Of a stretch of 64,000 bases of DNA, positions 16,507-25,190 are shown piece after piece; position 1 is the first letter of the stretch, and each line of letters begins with the position of its first letter. The stretch is from Marinobacter maroccanus (GTDB lineage Bacteria > Pseudomonadota > Gammaproteobacteria > Pseudomonadales > Oleiphilaceae): NCBI RefSeq assembly GCF_002933275.1, contig NZ_PSSX01000012.1, positions 57,827-121,826 on the forward strand, given 5' to 3'. The notes beneath the pieces were generated by a model. It saw only the letters and a program-made list of their open reading frames with translations, had not been told where the DNA came from and ran no database searches. A program made the translations under genes and the position numbers.

Positions 16507-19413
16507 ATGTCCGAGCCGTGGCACAGCCTACCGAAACCGCTGGCGGATGATGTCGCCGGGTGTTGGGAATCGGTGTTTCCCGAGGGGGTTCCGGCCTGGT
16601 TAACGTCATCAGAGGGTATGGATGCTGCGGCGGTGGCCACTGCAATCTCCCGCAGCCTGTTCCTGCGCCAGACTCTGGAGCGCCATCCCGGGCAAATTCA
16701 GGCCTTGATGGCCTCCCGTTCGCTGACGGAGCCCACCACTCCCGAATACCTCGAAAATCGTTGGCAGGACTATCTTTCTGAGGTCGATAGCGAGTCGGCA
16801 CTGCATTCGGCTCTCAGGCAATTCCGCATGGAGTCCCAGTTCCGGATTATCTGGCGGGATCTGATGCGGTGGGCCGACCTGGCTGAAACAATGGCGGCCA
16901 CCAGCGCGTTTGCTGATATCTGCATCGATGGAGCGCTCAGCTGGTTGTACCGGGATGCCTGCGAACAGTACGGCACGCCCCGCGGTGCTGATCCGGTTAC
17001 CGGTCAGGAAGCAGACCAGAAAATGGTGGTCCTGGGCATGGGCAAACTGGGTGGTCGGGAGTTGAATGTGTCCTCGGATATCGACCTGATCTTTGCCTTT
17101 CCGAGCAAAGGGGAAACTGTTGGCGGGAGGCGCTCGCTGGATAATCAGCAGTTTTTCGTCCGCCTGGGGCAGCGTCTGATTCAGGCTCTGGATCAGATAA
17201 CCGCGGACGGTTTCGTTTTTCGGGTGGACATGCGCCTCAGGCCTTATGGTCAGAGCGGTGCACTGGCGCTGAGTTTTGCCGCTCTGGAGACCTATTACCA
17301 GGATCAGGGGCGCGACTGGGAGCGCTACGCCATGGTCAAGGCACGGGTGGTGGCCGGCGATCAGAAGGCGGGGAAGGTGCTCATGGAAAGCCTTCGCCCC
17401 TTTGTCTATCGCAAGTACATCGATTTCAGCGCCTTTGAGTCCCTGCGCAGTATGAAAGCCATGATCGGCCGGGAGGTGCGCCGAAAGGGACTCGAAACCA
17501 ACATCAAGTTGGGCAGCGGAGGCATCCGCGAGATCGAGTTCGTGGTCCAGGCGTTTCAGCTCATTCGCGGTGGTCGGGACAGGGAGCTTCAGCAGCGGGA
17601 ACTGCTGGTGATTCTGAAGGAGCTTGAGGAATTGGAGCTCTTGCCTTCATCGGTGGTTCATGAGCTGCGCGACGCCTATGTGTTCCTGCGAAACCTGGAA
17701 CATGCGCTTCAGGGTATGGAGGATAAGCAAACCCAGCTACTTCCGGAAGATGAGCTATCCCAAGTTCGGGTAGCTACGATCATGGGTTTCGAGACCTGGC
17801 AGGCTTGTGAGCAAAGCCTCAGCCAGCACAGGGAGCGGGTGGCCAATCATTTCGCCAATATCATCGCCACCGAGGATGAGGAGAATGAAGACCAGGAGTC
17901 GCTTGAAGAAGGCTGGTTTGAACTCTGGCTCGCCGAAATGGAAGAGGGCGCTGCTGCCGACTGGCTGAAATCCCGAGGGTATGAAGACCCCGAGAATACG
18001 CTGGCCGAGCTGGCCGAGCTGCGTGACAACCGGACCGTACAAAATCTTCAGACTCAGGGACGAAGGCGGCTCAACCAGTTCATGCCGATGCTACTGGAAG
18101 CGCTCACCCAGGTGGATAACCCTTCCGAGACGCTGTCGAGAGTGTTGCAGCTGGTAGAAGCCATTCTGCGGCGCACCGCCTACATGGTGTTGCTGCTGGA
18201 AAACCCGGGTGCCTGTACCCAGCTGGTCCGGTTGTGCAGTGAGAGCCCCTGGATTGCCCGGCAACTGGCAGAAACTCCGCTGCTGCTGGATGAGCTTCTG
18301 AACGCAGAGAGCCTCTACAGTCCGCCCGCAAAAGCAGAATTACAGGATGATTTGCGCCAGCAAATGCTGCGGATTCCGTTTGAGGATCTGGAAGAGCAGA
18401 TGGAGTCCCTGCGCCATTTCAAGAAAGCCCACATCCTGCGGGTGGCGGCGTCTGAACTGAAAGGCACATTACCGTTGATGAAGGTCAGTGACTACCTGAC
18501 CTGGATCGCCGAGGTTGTTCTGGACCACGTAGTGGACGTGGCCTTCGCCAACCTGGTCAGCCGTCATGGCTATCCTCGACGGCAGGATGGTTCTGCCTGT
18601 GAGACGGATTTCGCGATTATTGGCTATGGCAAGCTGGGCGGGATCGAGCTTGGCTACACCTCCGATCTCGATCTGGTGTTTGTGCACAAAGCCGATCCGG
18701 AGTTGGCTACCGATGGCGAAAAGCCCATTGATAATGCGGTTTTCTATACCCGGTTGGGGCAACGGATTGTCCACATCCTCAATACCCAGACCCCGTCAGG
18801 ACAACTCTACGAAGTGGATATGCGCCTGCGGCCCTCCGGCAACTCGGGCCTGCTGGTCAGCACATTGCAGGCCTTCGAAAAATATCAGCGTGAAGATGCC
18901 TGGACGTGGGAACACCAGGCCCTGGCCCGTGCCCGGGGCGTTGCCGGATGCAGTGAGACTCTCGAAGCCTTCGAATCGATACGCCATGACATCCTTTGCC
19001 AGTCCCGTGACCGTGAAAAGCTTCGCAAAGAAGTGGTCGACATGCGGGAGAAAATGCGCGCCAGCCTCGCCACGCCGGAAAGCCGGCAAGCCGAAGTGTT
19101 CCACATAAAGCATGATACCGGTGGCATCGTGGATATCGAGTTTCTGGTGCAGTACCTGATGTTGGCCTGGTGCGCCGAACACCCGGAGCTTACCCAGTGG
19201 TCCGACAATATTCGCCAGATGGAAGAGTTGGGGCGTGCCGGTGTGATGGCTGTGGAAGATGCCGAAAAACTCAGGGAAACCTTCATTGCCCTTCGCTCCA
19301 CCATTCACCGCCGGGCGCTTCAGAACCTTAATAGCCAGGTGGACGGCGATGCCTTCACAGAGGAGCGTGACTACATCCGCGCCATGTGGAAAAAAGTGAT
19401 GCTTGATACCTGA
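16507..19413 (+). CDS. glnE: Bifunctional glutamine synthetase adenylyltransferase/adenylyl-removing enzyme
   Basis: 968 residues, normal for GlnE. Two nucleotidyltransferase halves are evident: the adenylyl-removing domain with GMGKLGGRELNVSSDIDLIF at about residue 178 and the adenylyltransferase domain with GYGKLGGIELGYTSDLDLVF at about residue 706, each with the DxD metal pair. RVDMRLRPYG and EVDMRLRPSG repeat after each, and GGIREIEFVVQ / GGIVDIEFLVQ mark the linked helical bundles. It adds and removes AMP on the Tyr of GlnA (at 8.4-9.9 kb) under PII control. CYTH-glnE-ilvE gene order; the CYTH gene ends 159 bases upstream. Confidence 0.97.
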   Translation: MSEPWHSLPKPLADDVAGCWESVFPEGVPAWLTSSEGMDAAAVATAISRSLFLRQTLERHPGQIQALMASRSLTEPTTPEYLENRWQDYLSEVDSESALHSALRQFRMESQFRIIWRDLMRWADLAETMAATSAFADICIDGALSWLYRDACEQYGTPRGADPVTGQEADQKMVVLGMGKLGGRELNVSSDIDLIFAFPSKGETVGGRRSLDNQQFFVRLGQRLIQALDQITADGFVFRVDMRLRPYGQSGALALSFAALETYYQDQGRDWERYAMVKARVVAGDQKAGKVLMESLRPFVYRKYIDFSAFESLRSMKAMIGREVRRKGLETNIKLGSGGIREIEFVVQAFQLIRGGRDRELQQRELLVILKELEELELLPSSVVHELRDAYVFLRNLEHALQGMEDKQTQLLPEDELSQVRVATIMGFETWQACEQSLSQHRERVANHFANIIATEDEENEDQESLEEGWFELWLAEMEEGAAADWLKSRGYEDPENTLAELAELRDNRTVQNLQTQGRRRLNQFMPMLLEALTQVDNPSETLSRVLQLVEAILRRTAYMVLLLENPGACTQLVRLCSESPWIARQLAETPLLLDELLNAESLYSPPAKAELQDDLRQQMLRIPFEDLEEQMESLRHFKKAHILRVAASELKGTLPLMKVSDYLTWIAEVVLDHVVDVAFANLVSRHGYPRRQDGSACETDFAIIGYGKLGGIELGYTSDLDLVFVHKADPELATDGEKPIDNAVFYTRLGQRIVHILNTQTPSGQLYEVDMRLRPSGNSGLLVSTLQAFEKYQREDAWTWEHQALARARGVAGCSETLEAFESIRHDILCQSRDREKLRKEVVDMREKMRASLATPESRQAEVFHIKHDTGGIVDIEFLVQYLMLAWCAEHPELTQWSDNIRQMEELGRAGVMAVEDAEKLRETFIALRSTIHRRALQNLNSQVDGDAFTEERDYIRAMWKKVMLDT

Positions 19414-19490
19414 GGCAAATTCAATTCCGGCAGATTTTCCTGCTAGAATGCCGGTTCCCCCGAAAAACGCTTTTTTAGGAGCAATGAAGA

Positions 19491-20417
19491 ATGTCGATGG
19501 CTGATCGCGATGGCGTTATCTGGATGGATGGTGAGATGGTTCCCTGGCGGGATGCCAAGACCCACGTCCTGACTCACACTCTGCATTACGGCCTGGGCTG
19601 TTTTGAAGGTGTGCGGGCCTACAATACCGCGAATGGCCCGGCTATCTTCCGCCTGAAAGAGCACACTGATCGACTGTTCCGTTCGGCCCACATCCTGAAC
19701 ATGAAAATGCCGTTCAGCAAGGACGAGATCAATGAGGCCCAGCGTGCGGCAGTTCGCGAGAACAACCTCGACGAAGCCTATCTCCGCCCGATGGCGTTTC
19801 TGGGTTCCGAGGGCATGGGGCTGAGGGCCGATAATCTCAAGGTTCACGTCATGGTTGCGGCCTGGAGCTGGCCCTCTTACATGTCCCCGGAAGCGAAGGA
19901 GATGGGCATCAAGGTGCGCACGTCGTCCTATACGCGCCACCACGTGAACATTACCATGTGCAAGGCCAAAGCGAACGGCAACTATATCAATTCGATGCTG
20001 GCCCTGAACGAGGCTATCTCCGGCGGCGCCGAGGAAGCTCTGCTGCTCGACAACGAAGGCTACGTTGCCGAGGGTTCCGGAGAAAACATCTTTATCATGC
20101 GTGACGGCGTTCTTCACACGCCTGAACTCACTTCCTGCCTGGAGGGTATTACCCGCGCCACGATCATGGATTTCGCCCGCGAGCTGAACATTCCGGTCAA
20201 GGAGCGCAGGATTACCCGTGATGAAGTCTACATCGCTGATGAAGCCTTCTTCACAGGCACAGCAGCCGAGGTTCTGCCGATCCGTGAGCTGGACGGCCGT
20301 GTAATCGGTGCCGGCAAGCGTGGTCCGGTGACCGAGAAGCTTCAAGGTATGTACTTTGATGCGGTCAAGGGCAAGCTGGCTGAGCACAGCGGCTGGCTGA
20401 CTCACGTCAAAGGCTGA
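19491..20417 (+). CDS. ilvE: Branched-chain amino acid aminotransferase
   Basis: 308 residues, class IV PLP aminotransferase. Transfers the amino group between glutamate and the keto acids of Leu, Ile and Val. Motifs: HTLHYGLGCFEGVRAY, FRLKEHTDRLFRSA, the PLP lysine region CKAKANGNYINSMLALNEA, GYVAEGSGENIFIM and ITRATIMDFA. An AGGAG site precedes the ATG at 19491 (a second ATG is two codons in). Likely its own transcript, closed by a hairpin at 20434-20470. Confidence 0.95.
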   Translation: MSMADRDGVIWMDGEMVPWRDAKTHVLTHTLHYGLGCFEGVRAYNTANGPAIFRLKEHTDRLFRSAHILNMKMPFSKDEINEAQRAAVRENNLDEAYLRPMAFLGSEGMGLRADNLKVHVMVAAWSWPSYMSPEAKEMGIKVRTSSYTRHHVNITMCKAKANGNYINSMLALNEAISGGAEEALLLDNEGYVAEGSGENIFIMRDGVLHTPELTSCLEGITRATIMDFARELNIPVKERRITRDEVYIADEAFFTGTAAEVLPIRELDGRVIGAGKRGPVTEKLQGMYFDAVKGKLAEHSGWLTHVKG

Positions 20418-20433
20418 TTCCAGAAAAAGTCGC

Positions 20434-20470
20434 AAGCCGCCGTTGACTGTTTCAGCCCGGCGGCTTTGTT
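20434..20470 (+). terminator. Probable terminator of ilvE
   Basis: Arms AAGCCGCC (20434-20441) and GGCGGCTT (20459-20466), followed by TGTTATTT. Loop of 17 bases, so weaker than the porin and rpmE terminators. It lies between ilvE and the DUF6165 gene. Confidence 0.65.
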
Positions 20471-20505
20471 ATTTAACACACCCTGTTTACTGGCGGGACG
20501 AGCAA

Positions 20506-20913
20506 ATGGCAGACGTTATCAAGGTACCGGTATCCTTCGGCGAGGTGCTGGACAAAATCACCATTCTCGAAATCAAGTCCGAGCGCATCAAAGATGAAGC
20601 AAAGGTCAGGAACGTTCGGCTTGAGCTTGATGAGCTGAGTGCTACCTGGGACGAGGCGTTAAAGGACAAGGCTGCTGAAATTGCCGATCTTCGCAAGCAA
20701 CTGAAAGCGGTAAACGAAGAGCTGTGGGTGATTGAAGACGACATTCGTGATCAGGAAGCCGCCCAGGACTTTGGTCCGAGATTCATCGAGCTGGCTCGCG
20801 CCGTTTACGTCACCAACGACAAGCGCGCGGCCATCAAGAAAGAGGTTAACCTGGCCCTCGGGTCGCGTTTCGTGGAAGAAAAGTCCTACCAGGACTACAC
20901 CGCCAGAAAGTGA
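20506..20913 (+). CDS. DUF6165 family protein (small coiled-coil protein of LPS loci)
   Basis: 135 residues from the ATG at 20506 (MADVIKVPVSFGEVLDKITILEIKSERI); the upstream in-frame GTG/ATG codons would add sequence overlapping the ilvE terminator. The N-terminal VPVSFGEVLDKITILEIK motif marks DUF6165. Residues 25-75 are predicted helical and charged (DELSATWDEALKDKAAEIADLRKQLKAVNEEL), likely a coiled coil, and RAVYVTNDKRAAIKKEVN follows. The family has no assigned activity but is recurrent in LPS and glycan loci, as here. A role as a small partner or scaffold of the glycosyltransferases is inference only. Confidence 0.8.
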   Translation: MADVIKVPVSFGEVLDKITILEIKSERIKDEAKVRNVRLELDELSATWDEALKDKAAEIADLRKQLKAVNEELWVIEDDIRDQEAAQDFGPRFIELARAVYVTNDKRAAIKKEVNLALGSRFVEEKSYQDYTARK

Positions 20914-20918
20914 AAGTT

Positions 20919-20948
20919 GGGGTCAGATGAACACTTTCATCTGACCCC
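20919..20948. repeat. GGGGTCAGA palindrome, copy C
   Basis: GGGGTCAGATGA and TCATCTGACCCC, 12-bp perfect arms with loop acactt, five bases after the DUF6165 stop. It is followed by GTTTTCAGTTTT, so it may double as a terminator of this gene. Same core as copies at 12.3 and 53.1 kb. Confidence 0.9.
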
Positions 20949-20973
20949 GTTTTCAGTTTTGGCCAGCAGGTAG

Positions 20974-20999
20974 GTCGGATTAGCAAAGCGTAATCCGAC
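20974..20999. repeat. GTCGGATTA inverted repeat (REP-like)
   Basis: GTCGGATTA (20974-20982) and TAATCCGAC (20991-20999) around an 8-base loop GCAAAGCG. Sequences of this form (GTCGGATTA..GCG..TAATCCGAC) are, from memory, widespread intergenic repeats in many proteobacteria. It lies between convergent genes, 25 bases from copy C. Confidence 0.7.
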
Positions 21000-21008
21000 A
21001 AAGCTCTC

Positions 21009-21045
21009 AAACGGCGCCGGGGTCAGTCAGACTTTGGCGCCGTTT
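21009..21045. other. Hairpin spanning the stop codon of the GT9 gene
   Basis: Perfect 10-bp arms AAACGGCGCC (21009-21018) and GGCGCCGTTT (21036-21045). The GT9 stop codon (21023-21025) lies in the loop. It could end both convergent transcripts, but the T tract is only three bases. Confidence 0.5.
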
Positions 21046-22087
21046 GTGTGTCTGGCGCCGGGTGAGCTTCAATCCACCGATCCAGCATATCCGTTGCATC
21101 CGCCACCGTGATCAGCTCCATCGCTCCCTCGAACTCTGCTTTCGCACCCCACCGTGCCTGTTCCACTGTTTTGCCAGTGAATTTCTCCAGAGCCTCCGGA
21201 TACCGGTTTACGCACCAATCCAGAGAATTGTAGGGCCCGGAGCGGTAGGGATTGCTCGCAGCAAACAACCCAAGCACATCGGTGCCAACCGCACTGGCGA
21301 TATGGGCCGGCCCGGTATCGGGGGTCACCACCAGATCAGCATGGCTCATCAACGCTGTCAGCTGTTTCAGCGTGTCCTTGCCGCAGATATTGTGGGCTTT
21401 TTCTTTCATTGCCGTTTCGATGGCGGCGCAATACTCGGCCTCGAAGGGCGCGGGGCTGCCCACCAGAATCACCTTCATTCCGTGCTTCCGTACCGCATGA
21501 TCAGCCAGTTGGGCGTAGCGCTCGGCAGGCCAGTTACGCAGGGTATGACTGGCGCACGGGCTGATTACCAGGTTTCTGCGATCAGTTGCCAGTTGCTCCC
21601 TGGCGAAATGATGGTCCGAGTCACTCACCGGAATCTGCCAGCGCGGCGGTGCGGCCTCAAGCCCAAGAGGCTCCAGGAAGCTGGCGAGGCAGTCGCGAAC
21701 ATGCTGTTGGGGTGCCGGTTTGATTCGGCGGTTGATAAACAGGCTGTGAAGATCCTTGCTGCGGGCCTTGTCATAGCCAATCCTGGTGCGGGCAGGAATG
21801 CAGGCGGCAGCAAGGTTGGCTCGAAACGCCACCTGCATATGAAGCAGTGCGTCGAACTTGCGGCCCTGCATGTGTCTGCGAAGCTCGGCGTAGCCTTTGC
21901 GGCCGGCTTTTTTGTCGAAAACAATGAATTCAACGCCGGGCAAGTCGCCAACCAGCTTTGCTTCGATCTTGCCGATGACCCAGGTGATCTTCACGCCGGG
22001 AAGCTGCTCCTGAAGGCTCAGAACGACAGGTATCACGTGGGTCACGTCGCCGATGGCGGACAGGCGAAGAATGCAGATGGAGTTCAT
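21023..22087 (-). CDS. Glycosyltransferase family 9 (heptosyltransferase-like)
   Basis: 354 residues from the ATG at 22087 (MNSICILRLSAIGDVTHVIPVV); the longer reading to 22141 adds no family sequence. GT9 features: N-terminal LRLSAIGDV, LLHMQVAFRANLAAACIPARTRIGYD in the acceptor half, LVISPCASHTLRNWPAERYAQLADH, and the nucleotide-sugar site MSHADLVVTPDTGPAHIASAVGTDVLGLF. Members such as WaaC, WaaF and WaaQ transfer heptose from ADP-heptose to the LPS inner core at the cytoplasmic face. Which step it performs is not decided by sequence alone. It is divergent from kdkA and convergent with DUF6165. Confidence 0.9.
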   Translation of the reverse strand: MNSICILRLSAIGDVTHVIPVVLSLQEQLPGVKITWVIGKIEAKLVGDLPGVEFIVFDKKAGRKGYAELRRHMQGRKFDALLHMQVAFRANLAAACIPARTRIGYDKARSKDLHSLFINRRIKPAPQQHVRDCLASFLEPLGLEAAPPRWQIPVSDSDHHFAREQLATDRRNLVISPCASHTLRNWPAERYAQLADHAVRKHGMKVILVGSPAPFEAEYCAAIETAMKEKAHNICGKDTLKQLTALMSHADLVVTPDTGPAHIASAVGTDVLGLFAASNPYRSGPYNSLDWCVNRYPEALEKFTGKTVEQARWGAKAEFEGAMELITVADATDMLDRWIEAHPAPDTQTAPKSD

Positions 22088-22208
22088 CAAATATTGATCC
22101 GGTTCAGGTTGTGGCCTGGGGCTGTGGAGCTTTGTCGGCAATCATTGGTAAACTGGCCGCCATTCTAACGTACTCGCGCGCGTCCGTCCCGGCGTGAGCG
22201 GGTAAGGC

Positions 22209-22961
22209 GTGCCTTCTTTCAATTTCGGTGACCGGGGACCCAGCATGGTGGAGTCTGAAATCTGTATCCGGGAAAGGGCTTCGGCAATGCTGATTCACCC
22301 GGATTACGAGGGCAGGGTTACCGAAGATTGGTTCAATGCCGATTCCTGGGGTGATCAGGCCAGACCGGTAAGCAGCGGCGGTCGTGGCGGTGCCTGGTTT
22401 TTAAAGGCCGGAGACGACCGATTGGTGCTTCGGGAATATCGCCGAGGCGGGTTGATGGCGAAATTTGCGCGATACGCCTATGCCTTTACTCGCGAGGCGG
22501 ATGTGCGATCCTTTGCAGAATTCCGTTTGCTGAACACCCTGGTCAGCCAGGGGCTTCCCGTGCCCCGGCCGGTTGCAGCCTGGTACCGGAAACTGTCACC
22601 GATTCAGTATCGCGCGGCCATCATCATTGAGCGGTTGGAGAACACGTCACCGCTGGCTGACCTTATTTCCGAGTTGGACGGTGAGGCCTGGGCTTCCATC
22701 GGAGAAACCATTCGTCGATTTCACGACGCCGGCGTCATGCATGCAGACCTGAACTGTTTCAACGTGCTGGTTCGAGGCAAAGAATACTTTCTGATTGATT
22801 TCGACAAGAGCACGCTGATTACAGGCAGTGCCCCGGCGCGCTGGAAAGAGGCCAATCTTCATCGCTTCTCTCGGTCGCTAGTGAAGGTGGCCGGGGAGGA
22901 CGCCCGTGCGAAGGTCTGGAATTTTTTTATGAACGGATATAACAGGGGAATGGCCACTTGA
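22209..22961 (+). CDS. kdkA: 3-deoxy-D-manno-octulosonic acid (Kdo) kinase
   Basis: About 250 residues. Belongs to the lipopolysaccharide kinase (Kdo/WaaP) fold: Gly-rich VSSGGRGGAWFLKAGDDRLVLREYRRGG near residue 60, hinge IIIERLENTSPL, catalytic loop HDAGVMHADLNCFNVLV with the Asp and Asn, and FLIDFDKSTLI replacing DFG. It phosphorylates the 4-position of the single Kdo residue of lipid A-Kdo in species such as Haemophilus and Vibrio. The start given has a weak ribosome site; ATG codons at 22245 and 22287 are alternatives. Its stop overlaps the next gene as TTGA. Confidence 0.9.
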   Translation: MPSFNFGDRGPSMVESEICIRERASAMLIHPDYEGRVTEDWFNADSWGDQARPVSSGGRGGAWFLKAGDDRLVLREYRRGGLMAKFARYAYAFTREADVRSFAEFRLLNTLVSQGLPVPRPVAAWYRKLSPIQYRAAIIIERLENTSPLADLISELDGEAWASIGETIRRFHDAGVMHADLNCFNVLVRGKEYFLIDFDKSTLITGSAPARWKEANLHRFSRSLVKVAGEDARAKVWNFFMNGYNRGMAT

Positions 22962-24076
22962 CCCATCCACAACAGGGCGGATCGCTTCCGTCGATACTTT
23001 GTCTTACGGATGCCTGTGATCGTCCGGAGACTGAACTTTTTATCGGACTCAGAAAGGCCGGATTCGACGTCGACGTCATGTGCAACCCCAAGGGCAGGAA
23101 TTATCAGCGTCTCGTCGACGAGGGCATGGTTGCCTGTCCCATGGCCCTGAAGAACCGCTTTGACAAAGAGGGCACTGAGGCCATCCGCCAACAACTGGCG
23201 AAGAAAAAATACGATGTCATTCACGCTTATAATCCCCGAGCGCTGGCCTGCGGGCTGCGCGCTTCCCGGGGCACAGATATCAAGATCGTCGCCTATCGTG
23301 GTGTGATCGGTAACATCAGCTTTCTCAATCCGGAGTCCTGGATTACCTTTCTGCATCCACGCGTCAGCAAGATTGTCTGTGTTGCCGATGCCATCAAGAA
23401 TTACCTCGCGAGCCTTCGGTTCCTGTGGATGCACATCCCTGAAAGAAAGCTTCAACGAATCTACAAGGGGCATGACCTGAACTGGTATCAATCGCCCAAG
23501 GCTGATCTGACCCAGTTTGGCGTTCCTGAAGACGCCTTTGTGGTGTGCTGCACCGGACGCAACAGTCCTCGAAAAGGCTTCGACGACCTCATAGAGGCTA
23601 TGGATAGGCTGCCAGAAAATGTGAATGCACATTTGTTGCTGGTCGGGGATGTCATTGAAAACGATGAGATTCAGGCGCTGGCTGCTGCCACGTCTCACCC
23701 CGAACGCATTCACTTCACGGGGTTCCGTACCGATGCGCCGGCCATTGCCGCAGCCAGTGATGTGTTTGTGCTTCCTTCGAAAGAAAGGGAGGGGCTGCCT
23801 CGAGCGGTTATCGAGGCTATGGTCTATGGTGTTGCACCGGTGGTAACCAATGTCGGTGGCATGCCAGAGCTGGTGGAAGATGGTGTCAGTGGGGTGGTAG
23901 TCCCGCCGGAAAATGCGCCTGAATTGTCAGCGGCCATCGAGCGGCTATACCGCGACAGGGAACTGGCGGCCTCCCTCGGGCAAGCTGCGAGGCAAAGGAT
24001 AGCCCGGGATTTCCACACCTCACAGACCGTCAGGGAGACGGGTGAGCTTTACACAGCACTCACGGGCAGGGCCTGA
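22958..24076 (+). CDS. Glycosyltransferase family 4
   Basis: 372 residues using the TTG at 22958, which overlaps the kdkA stop (TTGA) and has AGGGGAA upstream; no ATG fits the family start better. GT-B fold: N-terminal ILCLTDACDRPETELFIGLRKAGFDVDV, and C-terminal half with VVCCTGRNSPRKGFDDLIEAMDRL, LLVGD, HFTGFRTDAPAIAAASDVFVLPS and the EX7E motif EREGLPRAVIE followed by GGMPELVEDGVSGVVVPPE. Uses a nucleotide-activated sugar to extend the LPS core or a surface polymer. Donor and acceptor unknown. Co-translated with kdkA and immediately followed by the next gene with no gap. Confidence 0.9.
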   Translation: MTHPQQGGSLPSILCLTDACDRPETELFIGLRKAGFDVDVMCNPKGRNYQRLVDEGMVACPMALKNRFDKEGTEAIRQQLAKKKYDVIHAYNPRALACGLRASRGTDIKIVAYRGVIGNISFLNPESWITFLHPRVSKIVCVADAIKNYLASLRFLWMHIPERKLQRIYKGHDLNWYQSPKADLTQFGVPEDAFVVCCTGRNSPRKGFDDLIEAMDRLPENVNAHLLLVGDVIENDEIQALAAATSHPERIHFTGFRTDAPAIAAASDVFVLPSKEREGLPRAVIEAMVYGVAPVVTNVGGMPELVEDGVSGVVVPPENAPELSAAIERLYRDRELAASLGQAARQRIARDFHTSQTVRETGELYTALTGRA

Positions 24077-25156
24077 ATGCGGCGGTATCTGTTTTTTGTC
24101 AATCAGCCCTATTCCTATTCAATCCTGCGCCCCCTGCAGGAGGAGATATGGCGCCGGGGCGATGAAGCGGCCTGGTTCATTGCGGGATGCTCAACGGCGC
24201 CACTTCGACCCGACGAGCGCCGCCTTGGCAGCGTCAAAGAGGTTATGGAGTACAACGCCGATGCGACCTTTGTGCCCGGGGACTGGGTGCCCTATTTTTT
24301 CCCCGGAATCAAGGTCGAGGTATTTCATGGCATGGCTCGCAACAAGCGTGGCCATAGCAGCGAGGATGAAAGTGATCATTACCGCATTCGCGGATGGTTT
24401 GATCTCTACTGTACGCATGCCGTGAAAGACACGGAAAAATTCCGTGAGCTGGCGGCCCAATACCAGCATTTCGGGGTTTCCCATACCGGCTGGCCCAAAC
24501 TGGATCCGCTGTTGTCGCAGCCCGAGGAGGGTAAGAGAAACCGCTCGGAAAACGAGTTACCGGTTGTATTCTACGCATCAACGTTCAGCCGATCCGTTAC
24601 TTCCGCTCCGGATCTGGTGGCGAAAATCGGCGAGCTGTCCAGGAATGGTCGCTGGAAGTTCATTGTAACTCTGCATCCCAAAATGGATCCCGTGGTAGTG
24701 GATCAGTATCGCAAGCTGAGCGGCGAGAACCTTCGCTTTGTCGAAAGCGATGAGGATTTGCTGCCCCTACTTCCTGAGGCGGATGTGATGCTTTGCGATA
24801 CTTCGTCCATCATGTTCGAGTTCATGTTCCTTGATCGCCCGGTGGTTACCTTCAGGACTAAAATGCCGGGTCCTTATCTGATCGACGTCCACGAAGTGGA
24901 GAGTGTTGAGTCAGCGCTGGAAGAGGCTGTGCAGTATCCCGATACCCTGATGAAAGAAACACGAGCCCTTTGCGACCAGCTGCACAGCTTCAGGGATGGT
25001 CGCTCGAGCGGGCGGGTTCTGGATGCGGTTGAGGATTTCCTGATCAACAAGCGCAGCGAACTCAAACGCAAGCCGATGAACCTGTTGCGCAAACTGAAAG
25101 TCAGGCGCCGCTTGCGTAAGGAACTTGCACGCATGGCACCGGAAAGCTCAGGATAG
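24077..25156 (+). CDS. CDP-glycerol glycerophosphotransferase-like protein (TagF/TagB family)
   Basis: 359 residues; its ATG follows the previous stop directly. N-terminal half YLFFVNQPYSYSILRPLQEEIWRRGDEAAWF, then VEVFHGMARNKRGH, which resembles the WHGxPLKxxG motif of teichoic acid glycerophosphotransferases, and GWFDLYCTHAVKDTEKF. The C-terminal half has VVFYASTFSRS, FIVTLHPKMDP and LLPEADVMLCDTSSIMFEFMFLDRPVVTF, the conserved D-x-SS segment of this family. The C-terminal 30 residues are strongly basic (RKLKVRRRLRKEL), suited to membrane association. In a Gram-negative LPS locus it may add glycerol phosphate to the glycan; inference from family. Confidence 0.82.
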   Translation: MRRYLFFVNQPYSYSILRPLQEEIWRRGDEAAWFIAGCSTAPLRPDERRLGSVKEVMEYNADATFVPGDWVPYFFPGIKVEVFHGMARNKRGHSSEDESDHYRIRGWFDLYCTHAVKDTEKFRELAAQYQHFGVSHTGWPKLDPLLSQPEEGKRNRSENELPVVFYASTFSRSVTSAPDLVAKIGELSRNGRWKFIVTLHPKMDPVVVDQYRKLSGENLRFVESDEDLLPLLPEADVMLCDTSSIMFEFMFLDRPVVTFRTKMPGPYLIDVHEVESVESALEEAVQYPDTLMKETRALCDQLHSFRDGRSSGRVLDAVEDFLINKRSELKRKPMNLLRKLKVRRRLRKELARMAPESSG

Positions 25157-25190
25157 ATGCTTCGATGATCCAGATCGGGAAACGAATGAT

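Noticed and set aside
19443..20435. Open frame of 330 codons opposite ilvE
   Set aside because: Antisense shadow of ilvE with no recognisable motif.
22142..22208. Promoters in the kdkA-GT9 divergent gap
   Set aside because: The gap must hold promoters for both genes but I could not pick -35/-10 pairs with any confidence.
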